Of a stretch of 64,000 nucleotides of DNA, positions 17,741-27,853 are shown one piece after another. The position numbers and the translations under genes are program-made. Location: the NCBI RefSeq assembly GCF_001244545.1, contig NZ_LN852696.1:868001-932000 (forward strand), read 5' to 3'. The notes below the pieces were generated by a model. It did no database searches. It had not been told where the DNA came from and was given only the letters and a program-made list of their open reading frames with translations. The DNA comes from Candidatus Stoquefichus sp. SB1 (lineage in GTDB: Bacteria > Bacillota_I > Bacilli_A > Erysipelotrichales > Coprobacillaceae). Each line of letters starts with the position of its first letter. The first letter of the stretch is position 1.

Positions 17741-20070
17741 GAAAAGATTTACTGATTTTTGATGGTGCAATGGGGACGCAACTTCAAAATGCGGGATTAA
17801 AAGCAGGAGAAATACCTGAAGTTTATAATATAGAACATCCAGATATTATTATTGATATTCATACACGTTATTTACAAGCAGGTGCTGATTTTATTACAAC
17901 CAATACTTTTGGCTGTAATCCTTTGAAAATGGCTGATAGTGGATATTGTTATTGTGATTTATTAAAAGCGGCTGTGAATAATGCGAAAATAGCACGTGAG
18001 CGTGTGAATCCAAATGCTTATATTGTTTTAGATATTGGTCCCATAGGACAATTGTTAGAACCTTTAGGAACATTATCATTTGATGAAGCTTATGAAATGA
18101 TTTCTTCTCAAATATTAATGGTAAAAGATGATGTTGATGTTGTGCTACTAGAAACGATGACTGATTTGTATGAAGTCAAAGCAGGGATTTTAGCGGTTAA
18201 AGAAAATAGTGATTTGCCTGTTTTTGTCACAATGACATTTGAACAAAATAAACGAACTTTAACAGGTACTGATCCATTAACATTTGTGAATGTGGTAGAA
18301 GGCTTGGGGGTCGATGCACTAGGAGTCAATTGTTCGTTAGGACCTAATGAACTGAAACCTATTATTGAAGATATATTATCAGTTGCAAATACTCCAGTGA
18401 TGATTCAACCCAATGCTGGACTTCCTTGTTTACATAATGGAGAAACATGTTATCATGTCACAAGTGATGAATATGCAAATAATATGCGAGAATACATGGA
18501 TAATGGTGTCAGTATTGTGGGGGGATGTTGTGGAACAACACCAGATTTTATTGCTGAATTAAAAAAGATTGCTCCCCGTTTTGTCACTAAGCGTAGTGTT
18601 AAAAAATATACTCGTGTTTCTAGTTTGAATCAAACAGTGACATTTGAAGGTCAAATCGTTGTTTGTGGAGAAAGGTTAAATCCAACAGGCAAAAAGAAAT
18701 TAAAAGCAGCACTTAAAGAAGGGCGTTATGATGAATGTGTTGTTGAAGGAATTAAGCAGCAACAAGCTGGGGCTGATATCTTAGATGTGAATGTGGGATT
18801 ACCAGGTATTGATGAATCCCAAACAATGGTCAAAGTGATAAAATTATTACAGGAAGTGATTAATTTACCTTTACAGATTGATTCATCTTCACCGGAAGTA
18901 ATTGAGAAGGCTTGTCGTTATTATAATGGAAAACCGTTGATTAATTCAGTTAATGGTAAAAATGAAGTCATGGATGCTATTTTCCCTATTGTAAAAAAAT
19001 ATGGTGGTGTTGTGATTGGTTTGACGTTAGAAGATGGAATTCCCTTATTGGCTACAGAACGTTTAAAGATTGCTCAAAAGATCATAGAGAAAGCTGATGA
19101 GTATGGTATTTCTAAAGAAAATATTATTATTGATTGTTTAACATTAACAGCTTCTGCCCAACAAAAAGAAGTTCAAGAAACATTAAAAGCATTGACTCTT
19201 GTCAAACAGGAACTTGGTGTTCATACAGTTCTTGGTGTTTCTAATGTATCATTTGGATTACCTAATCGTCCATTATTAAATCGAACATTCTTAACTTTAG
19301 CTATGCAGGCAGGTTTAGATTTACCTATTATCAATCCTTTAGATCAAGAATTAATGGGAACCATTGATGCCTATAATGTCCTTTATTATTTTGATCCAGA
19401 GAGTACACACTATATTTCTAAACAGAGTCAAGTTCAAACTATTCAACCAGCTGTGACATCGGCATTTTCTTTAGAAGATATGATTATTCATGGACTAAAA
19501 GATGAAGTTCAAGCAAAAACAAAAGAAGTTTTACAAGTCCATGATGCAATGGATGTCATCAATAATATGATTATTCCAGCTTTAAATAAAGTCGGAAAAG
19601 ATTATGAAAAAAATCTAATCTTTTTACCACAACTGATCCAATCAGCAGAAACGACAAAAAAAGCTTTTGAAGTTGTCAAATCAACATTCCATGTTGACAG
19701 TCAAGTCAAAGGTCCAGTCATGATGTGTACTGTAGAAGGCGATATTCATGATATTGGTAAGAATATTGTCAAGGTGGTACTAGAGAGTTATGGTTATCAG
19801 GTGATTGATTTAGGAAAAGATGTGAAGGTTGAAAAAGTGGTTGAAGCTTATCATCAACATCAGCCTAAAATCATAGGATTAAGTGCACTGATGACAACCA
19901 CTGTTGTCAATATGCAAAAAACAATTGAAGCATTACATCAAGCGGGCTGTGATTGTCCAATTTGGGTTGGCGGTGCAGTCTTAACCCAGGAAATTGCTGA
20001 TGAAATTGGCGCGGATTATTATAGTGAAGATGCAATGGCATCAGTCACATTACTTAATCAATTATTATAG
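17722..20070 (+). CDS. metH: cobalamin-dependent methionine synthase lacking the activation domain
   Basis: 782 residues against about 1200 for full MetH. Homocysteine-binding domain 1-290 with zinc cysteines in GVNCSLGP (near 203) and GGCCGTTP (near 268); pterin-binding domain about 310-565 (GERLNPTGKKKL); cobalamin cap and Rossmann domain about 580-782 with the axial ligand motif DIHDIGKNI near 674. The missing C-terminal domain is supplied by the gene upstream. GGGGGA precedes ATG 17722, inside the end of that gene. Confidence 0.95.
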   Translation: MLRERLGKDLLIFDGAMGTQLQNAGLKAGEIPEVYNIEHPDIIIDIHTRYLQAGADFITTNTFGCNPLKMADSGYCYCDLLKAAVNNAKIARERVNPNAYIVLDIGPIGQLLEPLGTLSFDEAYEMISSQILMVKDDVDVVLLETMTDLYEVKAGILAVKENSDLPVFVTMTFEQNKRTLTGTDPLTFVNVVEGLGVDALGVNCSLGPNELKPIIEDILSVANTPVMIQPNAGLPCLHNGETCYHVTSDEYANNMREYMDNGVSIVGGCCGTTPDFIAELKKIAPRFVTKRSVKKYTRVSSLNQTVTFEGQIVVCGERLNPTGKKKLKAALKEGRYDECVVEGIKQQQAGADILDVNVGLPGIDESQTMVKVIKLLQEVINLPLQIDSSSPEVIEKACRYYNGKPLINSVNGKNEVMDAIFPIVKKYGGVVIGLTLEDGIPLLATERLKIAQKIIEKADEYGISKENIIIDCLTLTASAQQKEVQETLKALTLVKQELGVHTVLGVSNVSFGLPNRPLLNRTFLTLAMQAGLDLPIINPLDQELMGTIDAYNVLYYFDPESTHYISKQSQVQTIQPAVTSAFSLEDMIIHGLKDEVQAKTKEVLQVHDAMDVINNMIIPALNKVGKDYEKNLIFLPQLIQSAETTKKAFEVVKSTFHVDSQVKGPVMMCTVEGDIHDIGKNIVKVVLESYGYQVIDLGKDVKVEKVVEAYHQHQPKIIGLSALMTTTVVNMQKTIEALHQAGCDCPIWVGGAVLTQEIADEIGADYYSEDAMASVTLLNQLL

Positions 20071-20081
20071 GAGGAAAAAAG

Positions 20082-20228
20082 ATGGCATTAAAAGTCAAAT
20101 TAGATACACAGGATGAAGATACTGCTAAAGTGGATATTCCTTTATTTGCAACAGTTGATGAAGCTGTTAAAGATATTCAGGTGGATGAAACTGTTGTTAA
20201 AATAAAAGTTCAAGAAAATAAAGAATAA
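20082..20228 (+). CDS. 48-residue protein in the methionine operon
   Basis: MALKVKLDTQDEDTAKVDIP begins a 48-residue acidic protein with no Cys and no membrane segment. TAGGAGGAAAAAAG ends just before the ATG, only 11 bases after the metH stop, and a terminator follows, so it is the last gene of the methionine operon. I know no family. It could be a small regulator or subunit of the synthase; this is only a positional guess. Confidence 0.75.
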   Translation: MALKVKLDTQDEDTAKVDIPLFATVDEAVKDIQVDETVVKIKVQENKE

Positions 20229-20262
20229 AAAACAAGGTCATTTTTAAAATGATCTTGTTTTT
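20227..20262 (+). terminator. terminator of the methionine operon
   Basis: Long A/T-flanked stem around AACAAGGTCATTTT/AAAATGATCTTGTT (one G-U) ending in TTTTT. Confidence 0.85.
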
Positions 20263-20360
20263 AGATACATATTTCAAATAAATAACAGCGGATTTCTAAT
20301 TGTTTATCATTTGTGAAAGAAAAATGATATAATATAAATAGATAGAAAGAAGGGAATATG

Positions 20361-20675
20361 ATGAAACGTTTGATAGCACTTGTTATTTATACGGTTGTTG
20401 TTATTGGTGGGGCTTATTTATTTAGATTTGCACCTCAACTGCCAACAGTTCTTTATGTTTTGACAGCATTAGTTTGTTTTGGAATTATTGGACTTCTTGT
20501 GCCTGGTGGTGCATCTGGTAGCACAGGTAGGGGATTTGGACCAGGTGCTGATCTTTATTATATTAAAGCCAGTCAAGGGGAACAAAATACGATTATGACC
20601 AATATTGTGAGTGTTATATCAGTATTATACTTGATAGTTCCTTTCATTATTGCCATTTATCTATTTGCCAATTAG
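20361..20675 (+). CDS. small membrane protein of unknown function
   Basis: 104 residues with three hydrophobic segments (about 3-22, 29-47 and 80-102) and a glycine-rich loop, VPGGASGSTGRGFGPGAD, between the second and third. AAGAAGGG fits ATG 20361 better than ATG 20358. A single gene ending one base from the convergent ABC-F gene. No family recognised. Confidence 0.65.
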   Translation: MKRLIALVIYTVVVIGGAYLFRFAPQLPTVLYVLTALVCFGIIGLLVPGGASGSTGRGFGPGADLYYIKASQGEQNTIMTNIVSVISVLYLIVPFIIAIYLFAN

Positions 20676-20676
20676 T

Positions 20677-22419
20677 TTATGATTGAGACTGTTCTTGTTT
20701 TTCTAAGAGTTCCATCCATCTTTCACTTTGCATTTCAATATCATTTTCTAATTGATCTCTTTGCTGTGTGAGATTTTGAATCTCTTGAAAATCAGTCACT
20801 CCATTCATTTGTTCATCAATATCTTTTAATTGTTTTTCTAATGTAGGAATCAAATTCTCTAAAGTTTCAAGTTCTTGTTTTTCATGATAAGAGAGTTTGA
20901 TTCTTTTTTTCTTTTGTTCTTTATACTTTTGATTTGTATCACGATTTGTTTTTATCTGAGTATCAGCAATTGAAATCATTTCACTATACCCACCATTACA
21001 ATAAGTGATCATTTGATCTTTAAAAACAAAGAGCCCATCACAAATTCTATCTAAGAAATAACGATCATGAGATACAGTAATAACAATTCCTTGAAAATCA
21101 TCTAAATAATCTTCTAATATTTGTAATGTCATAATATCTAAATCATTGGTTGGTTCATCCAATAAAAGAACATTAGGTGCTTCCATTAATACTTTTAAAA
21201 GATATAATCTACGCTTTTCACCACCAGATAATCTTTCAATAGGTGTATACTGCATATCAGATTCAAACAAAAACTTTTCACACATCTGCTTAGCAGTCAG
21301 TTGTCCATTCATAGTATTTAAAACACGTGCAGTTTCCTGAATATAATCAATAACATTTAATGCTGGATTCATATCGCCATGTCCCTGTTTGAAATACCCA
21401 ATTTTAATTGTCTCTCCTAAAATAACTTGACCTTGTGTAGGTTGAATATCACCAGCAATAATATTTAATAAGGTTGATTTTCCACATCCATTTTTTCCTA
21501 ATATACCAACACGATCATTTCTTTTAAAATGATAAGAGAAAGGTTCAAAGAGTTTATTTTCATAACTCATTGAAACATCTTCTAATTCAATGGTTTTTTT
21601 ACCTAATCGTGAAGAAACACTTAACATTTCTACATTTTGAATTTTCTCTCTATCTTTTTGATTATTTAATTCTTCAAATCTTTGTAAACGATCTTTACTT
21701 TTGGTAGAACGTGCCTGCACACCAGCTCTTACCCATTCTAGCTCCTTTTTTAAGAATAGTTTTCTCTTTCTTTCACTTGCTAGTTCAACTTCTTCTCTTT
21801 GTGCTTTTAATTCTAAAAAGTGTGAATAATTTGCATCATATCCATAAATTTTTGAACGATCTAATTCAAAGATTTTATTTGTAATACGTTCTAAAAAATA
21901 ACGATCATGAGTGACCATTAATAATGCTTTATTAAACTTTATTAAATACTTTTCAAGATATTCAATCATTTCATTATCAAGATGATTGGTAGGTTCATCT
22001 AAAAGCAAAAGATCACATGGTTTTAAGAGTGTAATTGCTAAGGCAACACGTTTTTGTTGCCCACCAGAAAGTTCTTGTATTTTTTGAGTATAATTTTTTA
22101 TTCCAAATCTATTTAAGATTGCTTGAACTTCATAATCAGGAACACTTTGATCAACATATTCATAAACCTGTTGTAAGAGCGTTAAATGATCTTGAAAATG
22201 GGGGTTTTGTGGTAAATAACTGATACGAATATCCTTTTTTCTTAAAATATCTCCCTGATAGTCATCGGTTCCAGCAATCATTTTCAATAATGTTGATTTA
22301 CCAGTTCCATTAATACCAATCAATGCAACTTTATCTGTTTCATTGATGGTAAAAGAAACATCATCAACAATACATTTGAAAAGATTATATTTTGTAATGT
22401 GTGAAGCAGTAATTAACAT
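20677..22419 (-). CDS. ABC-F family ATPase
   Basis: 580 residues with two ATPase domains and no membrane part: first Walker A GINGTGKST, signature LSGGQQKRV, Walker B LLLLDEPTNHLD; second GKNGCGKST, LSGGEKRRL, LLLDEPTNDLD. The charged interdomain linker (about 215-270) and the C-terminal coiled coil (about 510-575) fit the Uup-like ABC-F proteins, which act on ribosomes rather than transporting. GGAG fits ATG 22419 better than ATG 22425. A housekeeping or antibiotic-protecting role cannot be told apart here. Confidence 0.9.
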   Translation of the reverse strand: MLITASHITKYNLFKCIVDDVSFTINETDKVALIGINGTGKSTLLKMIAGTDDYQGDILRKKDIRISYLPQNPHFQDHLTLLQQVYEYVDQSVPDYEVQAILNRFGIKNYTQKIQELSGGQQKRVALAITLLKPCDLLLLDEPTNHLDNEMIEYLEKYLIKFNKALLMVTHDRYFLERITNKIFELDRSKIYGYDANYSHFLELKAQREEVELASERKRKLFLKKELEWVRAGVQARSTKSKDRLQRFEELNNQKDREKIQNVEMLSVSSRLGKKTIELEDVSMSYENKLFEPFSYHFKRNDRVGILGKNGCGKSTLLNIIAGDIQPTQGQVILGETIKIGYFKQGHGDMNPALNVIDYIQETARVLNTMNGQLTAKQMCEKFLFESDMQYTPIERLSGGEKRRLYLLKVLMEAPNVLLLDEPTNDLDIMTLQILEDYLDDFQGIVITVSHDRYFLDRICDGLFVFKDQMITYCNGGYSEMISIADTQIKTNRDTNQKYKEQKKKRIKLSYHEKQELETLENLIPTLEKQLKDIDEQMNGVTDFQEIQNLTQQRDQLENDIEMQSERWMELLEKQEQSQS

Positions 22420-22516
22420 AAGCATTCTCCTTTGTCTTATTTATTTTATCATGACTTTTGTTTTTGTAAATACTAGATTATGATATAATGGCTGTTATAG
22501 AATTGAGAGAAATGAT

Positions 22517-23260
22517 ATGAGGTTAAGAATGTTTATGAAAATAGTGAAATTTATTGTAATGATTCCTTTTTATATAATCAAATTTATTATGAAAGTGATT
22601 ATGTTTATTTTTAAAATGATTTTTGGTTGGTTGTTTGGCTGGATTCCTGATTTAGATGAACGAATGAGTGGTGAAGCATTTGAAGAATATGTTTGTGAAG
22701 TATTAAGAAGGAATGGCTATAAACATGTTGAATTAACCAAACGTAGTGGTGATTATGGTATTGATATATTGGCTGATTATAAAGGGGAAAGTTATGCATT
22801 TCAATGTAAACTTTATCAAAAACCAGTCGGGGTTGCAGCTGTTCAACAAGTCTATTCAGGATGTCAATATTATGAATGTGATCAGGCTATTGTGGTTACA
22901 AATAATCGTTTTACAGCACAGGCTAAAGCCTTAGCTCAGTCAAATGGAGTGACTTTATGGGATGGGCAATATTTAGATAGCTTAAAACGTAAAGCCAATG
23001 CACACTCACTTTTTCATTTCAGAAAACCTCAGATAGAAAGACCAATTGATCCATATAAGAGTGTCATTGATGTCTTGTTAGAAGCGGGATATGCTTCAGT
23101 TGACTTGCTTGTTGAACAGCTATCTTTTAGCGAAGAAAAAGCCTTCTATGTGTTAGAAGACTTAGAATTTCATGATTTAATTTCACCCTCTGATCATTTA
23201 GGTATCCATGAATTGTATTTCTTATCATATGAAGAAGCATCAGAACAATTGATCAATTAA
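22517..23260 (+). CDS. membrane-anchored Mrr-type nuclease with FtsK-gamma-like tail
   Basis: 247 residues. Residues 1-45 are strongly hydrophobic (membrane anchor). Residues 50-150 are an Mrr/RecB-type nuclease: GEAFEEYVCEVLRRNGY, then GDYGIDILADYKGESYAFQCK with the D...Q-x-K catalytic pattern. The C-terminal part, VLLEAGYASVDLLVEQLSFS and AFYVLEDLEF, resembles the FtsK gamma winged helix. Such proteins are proposed to cut modified or damaged DNA. The start is uncertain: ATG 22529 is also possible. It overlaps the convergent gene by 8 bases. Confidence 0.8.
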   Translation: MRLRMFMKIVKFIVMIPFYIIKFIMKVIMFIFKMIFGWLFGWIPDLDERMSGEAFEEYVCEVLRRNGYKHVELTKRSGDYGIDILADYKGESYAFQCKLYQKPVGVAAVQQVYSGCQYYECDQAIVVTNNRFTAQAKALAQSNGVTLWDGQYLDSLKRKANAHSLFHFRKPQIERPIDPYKSVIDVLLEAGYASVDLLVEQLSFSEEKAFYVLEDLEFHDLISPSDHLGIHELYFLSYEEASEQLIN

Positions 23261-24179
23261 CAAGGCTATTGTCAGCGGATATCAAAAAAGCTGCAATAAT
23301 AAGCAATGCAAATCCAGAGGCAATGAGAATAGGATAAACCAATAATAAATCAGGTTGAATAATCATAGGTAAAATTGTAATGGCACCAACAGGTGGGAAA
23401 AAGATTTCAAAATAATAGATACAGCATAATAAAATGAATGTTGATAGCATGACGACCCAAATGATTGAAAAATGATTTTGAACTGTTAAATAATATCTTA
23501 AATACGCACCTATAAAAGCCATAAAAACAGTAAAAGTATAGAGTTTAAGAGAATGACTTCTTAATTTTTTATGATTTCCACTTAATTCAAAAAAAGCAAC
23601 AATGAGTGGTGGAGCAATTAATAAACGATTATTTAAGCGAATAGCTAAAAATCCTAGAATACTAATAATGATAAATCTTTTGATAAATAAAGTGAATTCA
23701 TGGCGATAATCAAATTGTACCGGTTCATAATGATATGGGTGACAATCGCCTTTCTTTTGTAAAAAATTTTGAATAACCACAATCATAAAAGCCATTATTG
23801 TTGCTGAAATAGGATAAATCCAAGATTCGGTATGCATTAAAATAGGTAAAATACAAGCTGAAATGAGTGGAGCAAATGTAGTGTGAGAGATGATAAGACC
23901 AAGATTACAAAGAAGAAAAGCCAACATGACTTTAAAGGTTAAAGACATATGAAGATAGCGTACCAGACAAACACCAATAATGGCATAAATCATAATCAGT
24001 ATAACTAATTTCAATGATGATGTTTTCCAAACTTGTTTAGGAGCCAACCAGGCACCAATAGTAAGTGCAGTAATTTCTGGAAAAATAATTTCTGGTTCAT
24101 TTAATAATAAAGAACAGCCAACCATAAGGCAGACCATTAAAAATGTGAGTATATAGGGAAATAAATTCTGCTTTTTCAT
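23253..24179 (-). CDS. HPP-like integral membrane protein
   Basis: 308 residues, about nine to ten hydrophobic segments. The C-terminal FFPPVGAITILPMI recalls the HPP family motif (H-P-P-x-G-A), where Phe replaces His. Members have no firm biochemical role, though some are linked to nitrite transport. A single gene, convergent with the Mrr-type gene. ATG at 24179; the ribosome site (GGATGATTGG) is modest. Confidence 0.55.
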   Translation of the reverse strand: MKKQNLFPYILTFLMVCLMVGCSLLLNEPEIIFPEITALTIGAWLAPKQVWKTSSLKLVILIMIYAIIGVCLVRYLHMSLTFKVMLAFLLCNLGLIISHTTFAPLISACILPILMHTESWIYPISATIMAFMIVVIQNFLQKKGDCHPYHYEPVQFDYRHEFTLFIKRFIIISILGFLAIRLNNRLLIAPPLIVAFFELSGNHKKLRSHSLKLYTFTVFMAFIGAYLRYYLTVQNHFSIIWVVMLSTFILLCCIYYFEIFFPPVGAITILPMIIQPDLLLVYPILIASGFALLIIAAFLISADNSLVN

Positions 24180-24390
24180 CCAATCATCCTTTTCGTTGGC
24201 TTTATTCTACACATGATTTTAGCAAAAATCAATAATGTTTTTCTTAAGATAATAAAAAAATATAAAATTATGGTATAAAAACGGTCTTTTTGTTATAATA
24301 TATAAGCTGTCGGAAAATATCGTTGTTTGTACAATGATACAATTTTGTGGTTTTTCTAGATAGTTTTTATAAGAAAGGGAGGTTATTCGA

Positions 24391-25821
24391 GTGTCAGATT
24401 CGAAAAAAATCGTTTGGTATAATCTTGCATTTATGGCATTTTCAACTGTCTGGGGTTTTGGAAATGTTGTGAACGGATTTATATACTTTAACGGTATTCA
24501 AGTTATTTTTAGCTGGATCATGATGTTTGCATTGTACTTTGTACCTTATGCATTAATGGTCGGAGAATTAGGTTCAGCATTTAAAACAGCAGGTGGAGGA
24601 GTGAGTTCTTGGATTCAAGAAACATTAGGACCTAAACTTGCTTATTATGCAGGATGGACTTATTGGGCTTGTCATATTACTTATATTGCAAGCAAAGGAA
24701 GCGGTGGCTTAAAGGCATTAAGTTGGATGGCTTTTCAAAATGGAACAACATTTGCGACATTTGATACAAGACTTATTCAATTTGCAACACTTGCGATCTT
24801 TTTGTTTTTCTGCTGGGTTGCGAGTCGTGGTTTAAATCCATTGAAGAAATTAGCAACACTTGCTGGAACAAGTATGTTTATTATGTCTATTTTATACATT
24901 ATCATGATGTTTGCAGCACCTGCTATTAATCCTAATGGTGGTTATTTACATATGGACTTTAGCTGGAAAAATTTAATTCCACAATTTAACATGGGATATT
25001 TTACATCATTATCAATCTTGGTATTTGCTGTTGGAGGATGTGAAAAGATTTCACCTTATGTTAATAAAGTAGAAAATCCTTCAAAAGGATTCCCTAAAGG
25101 GATGATTGCTTTAGCTATCATGGTTATGGTTTGTGCTATTTTAGGAACAGTTGCTATGGGAATGATGTTTGATCCTGCAGATATTGCAGCTAACTTCGAT
25201 GCATATAATGCCAATGGGGCTTATTGGGCATTCCAAAAATTAGGTAATTATTATGGTCTGGGAAATGCATTAATGATGATTTATGCAGCATGTAATGCTA
25301 TTGGACAATTCTCAACATTGGTTATCTCTATTGATGCACCATTACGTATGTTATTAGATAACGAAAATGCACGTCAATTTATTCCGACAAAATTATTGAA
25401 GAAGAACCAATATGGTGCATATGTGAATGGAATTAAGATGGTTGCTGTTTTATCAGGAGCGATTATTTTAATTCAGGCTTTAGTACCTAGTGCTGATGCT
25501 GTCTTAACACAGTTAACAAAATTAAATTCAGTCACAATGCCAATGCGTTATTTATGGGTGTTTGTTGCTTATATTGCTTTGCGTAAAGCGAAAGATAAAT
25601 TCCATCCTGAGTATAAATTTGTTAAAAATCAGGGTATTGCTCTTACAGCTGGAGTATGGTGTTTCGTAGTTACAGCTGCATGTTGTTTACTAGGAATGTA
25701 TAAAGCAGGAGATATGTTTACAACTGCTCTAAATATTATTACACCAATTGTATTGGTTGCTTTAGGATTAATTATGCCAGCTATTAAAAAACGTGAAAAC
25801 GAAAATACAATAACACAGTAA
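24391..25821 (+). CDS. APC superfamily amino acid permease (glutamate/GABA antiporter-like)
   Basis: 476 residues with twelve predicted helices. The early glycine-rich helix (AFSTVWGFGNVVNGFIYF), the VGELGSAFKTAGGGVSSWI segment and the length fit the amino acid-polyamine-organocation family, near the GadC/YjeM group. GTG start at 24391 with GGGAGG 7 bases upstream; the next ATG would remove helix 1. A single gene with a strong hairpin after it. Substrate not determinable. Confidence 0.85.
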   Translation: MSDSKKIVWYNLAFMAFSTVWGFGNVVNGFIYFNGIQVIFSWIMMFALYFVPYALMVGELGSAFKTAGGGVSSWIQETLGPKLAYYAGWTYWACHITYIASKGSGGLKALSWMAFQNGTTFATFDTRLIQFATLAIFLFFCWVASRGLNPLKKLATLAGTSMFIMSILYIIMMFAAPAINPNGGYLHMDFSWKNLIPQFNMGYFTSLSILVFAVGGCEKISPYVNKVENPSKGFPKGMIALAIMVMVCAILGTVAMGMMFDPADIAANFDAYNANGAYWAFQKLGNYYGLGNALMMIYAACNAIGQFSTLVISIDAPLRMLLDNENARQFIPTKLLKKNQYGAYVNGIKMVAVLSGAIILIQALVPSADAVLTQLTKLNSVTMPMRYLWVFVAYIALRKAKDKFHPEYKFVKNQGIALTAGVWCFVVTAACCLLGMYKAGDMFTTALNIITPIVLVALGLIMPAIKKRENENTITQ

Positions 25822-25828
25822 CATCAAG

Positions 25829-25860
25829 ACATATCCTTTTGGTTTACCAAAAGGATATGT
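25829..25860 (+). terminator. perfect hairpin between permease and aminopeptidase genes
   Basis: 14-base perfect arms, ACATATCCTTTTGG and its complement, loop TTTA. No T-run follows; instead TATAATATA, which may be the -10 of the next gene. It may work as terminator, operator or both. Confidence 0.65.
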
Positions 25861-25894
25861 TATAATATACACATATTAATGGAGGTATAAATAG

Positions 25895-27214
25895 ATGTAT
25901 AAAGAAGTATCTAGAGAATTGCTCTCTTTTATTCAAAAAAGTCCTACGGCATTTCATGCTGTAGAACAAATGAGAAATATTTTAAAAGAAAATGGATATG
26001 AGGAATTATTAGAAGGTCAAAAATGGTCTATTCAACCAGGACAACGTTATTTTGTTACACGTAATAATTCTAGTATCATTGCTTTGAATTTAGGAAATCA
26101 ATTAGATGATTATAGTTTTAATGTAGCAGCATCACATAGTGATTCACCAACTTTTAAATTAAAAGAAAATGCTGAATTAGAAATCAGAGGAAAATATACA
26201 CAATTAAATACAGAAGGTTATGGTGGAATGTTATGTGCAACATGGTTTGATCGACCATTATCAATAGCTGGACGTGTTTTAGTTAAAGATGGTGATACAT
26301 ATCAAACACGTTTATTAAAGATTGATCGTGATTTATTATTGATTCCTAATGTTGCGATTCATATGAATCGTAGTGTGAATGATGGTTTTGCGTATAATAA
26401 GCAAGTTGATTTGTTACCACTATTTGGTGGCACTGAAACCAAATCTGGTGATCTTAAAAAAATCATTGCAACAGAGTTAAATGTTAAAGAAACAGATATT
26501 TGTGGAGAAGATTTATATCTTTATAATCGTAGTGCACCAACAATCTGGGGTGCTCATGAAGAATTTATTTCATCACCACAATTAGATGATTTACAATGTG
26601 CTTTTACTTCATTGCAAGGTTTCTTAAAAGGATCAAATGCACAATCAATTAATGTTTTTGCATGTTTTGATAATGAAGAAGTTGGTTCAGGAACAAAACA
26701 AGGTGCTGGGTCAACATTCTTATATGATGTTTTATATCGTATCAATAAGGCTCTTGGAAAAGATGAAGAAGATTATTATCGTGCTTTGGCATCTAGTTTC
26801 ATGTTAAGTGCAGATAATGCTCATGCTGTTCATCCTAATCATCCAGAAAAAACTGATGTTAATAATTGTGTATATATGAATGAAGGGATTGTTGTCAAAT
26901 CTCATGCGGGACAAAAATATACAAGTGATGGTGTTAGCATTGCTGTTTTTAAAGGGTTATGTGAAAATGTAGGTGTACCTGTACAATTCTTTGCAAATCG
27001 TTCAGATGTTGTTGGTGGAAGTACCCTTGGAAATATTGCTATGGCACAAGTTTCAATGAATAGTGTTGATATTGGATTACCACAATTAGCAATGCATTCA
27101 TCATATGAAACAGCAGGTATTAAAGATACTTATTATATGATTCAGGTTATGGAAGAATTCTTTAATAGTCATATTGAAGAAACAAGTGCTCATACATTAA
27201 AGGTTACAAAATAA
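25895..27214 (+). CDS. M18 family aminopeptidase
   Basis: 439 residues, usual length for the M18 (aspartyl aminopeptidase) family. Metal and catalytic motifs visible: AASHSDSPTFKLK (His-x-Asp), CFDNEEVGSGTKQGA (catalytic Glu pair), SADNAHAVHPNHPEK and AMHSSYETAG. It is a cytoplasmic di-zinc enzyme removing N-terminal residues from peptides. GGAGGT lies 8 bases before the ATG. The next gene begins within its stop codon (TAATG). Confidence 0.93.
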   Translation: MYKEVSRELLSFIQKSPTAFHAVEQMRNILKENGYEELLEGQKWSIQPGQRYFVTRNNSSIIALNLGNQLDDYSFNVAASHSDSPTFKLKENAELEIRGKYTQLNTEGYGGMLCATWFDRPLSIAGRVLVKDGDTYQTRLLKIDRDLLLIPNVAIHMNRSVNDGFAYNKQVDLLPLFGGTETKSGDLKKIIATELNVKETDICGEDLYLYNRSAPTIWGAHEEFISSPQLDDLQCAFTSLQGFLKGSNAQSINVFACFDNEEVGSGTKQGAGSTFLYDVLYRINKALGKDEEDYYRALASSFMLSADNAHAVHPNHPEKTDVNNCVYMNEGIVVKSHAGQKYTSDGVSIAVFKGLCENVGVPVQFFANRSDVVGGSTLGNIAMAQVSMNSVDIGLPQLAMHSSYETAGIKDTYYMIQVMEEFFNSHIEETSAHTLKVTK

Positions 27215-27825
27215 TGAAATCGATTGAATTGTTTCCAGAAAATGCTTTAAAAGTGAAAGAATTAAATGAAGATCAGTTGTCTATCTTTCAGGAAGTTCAA
27301 AAATATGTATTCTTACATCAAAAAGATAGTATCAAAGCCAATATTATTTTATCTGCGGTCTTAGATCAAATCAAACAATCACAAAAACCAATTGCTATGC
27401 CAAAAGGTATGAAAAATTATGTTATGGATATTGAAAAATCTATTTCTATGAAAGAACAAATGGCTCTCTATAAAAAACAAAGTATAGATAAGTTTGTGAT
27501 TTCAGGTCTATGGCAAACAATGTGTGGATATATTGTTTTATTATTTATCAAAGAACTGATAACAGGACATTATCTGATTCATTTTTCAATTGATCTTTTA
27601 GTCGCAATTGTTGCTTTTTATATTGCTTTACATCATATTGTTAATCAATATCAATTGGTGAAAAGATTTCATTTGTCAAATAAGATTTTAATTGTTTTGT
27701 CAGTGACTTTCATTGTTGGTTTGTTTATTGCCATCATCGGTGCACAAAGTCCATTTGATATTTCCTTTCTAATTTTGGTTATTGGATATATCGCAAGTAA
27801 AAGAATTTTTGAAAAAGAGATTTAA
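27214..27825 (+). CDS. DUF1129-like membrane protein
   Basis: 203 residues. A soluble helical N-terminal half (1-90) is followed by four hydrophobic segments (about 95-115, 122-142, 158-178, 182-198). The layout fits the DUF1129 membrane proteins of Bacillota, of unknown role; I give this as a likely but not certain match. Coupled to the aminopeptidase gene by a one-base overlap. Confidence 0.6.
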   Translation: MKSIELFPENALKVKELNEDQLSIFQEVQKYVFLHQKDSIKANIILSAVLDQIKQSQKPIAMPKGMKNYVMDIEKSISMKEQMALYKKQSIDKFVISGLWQTMCGYIVLLFIKELITGHYLIHFSIDLLVAIVAFYIALHHIVNQYQLVKRFHLSNKILIVLSVTFIVGLFIAIIGAQSPFDISFLILVIGYIASKRIFEKEI

Positions 27826-27853
27826 AAAATCAACCTCATGGGGTTGATTTTTT
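27824..27853. terminator. bidirectional terminator
   Basis: AAAAAATCAACC/GGTTGATTTTTT with a 6-base loop between convergent genes. Confidence 0.9.
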
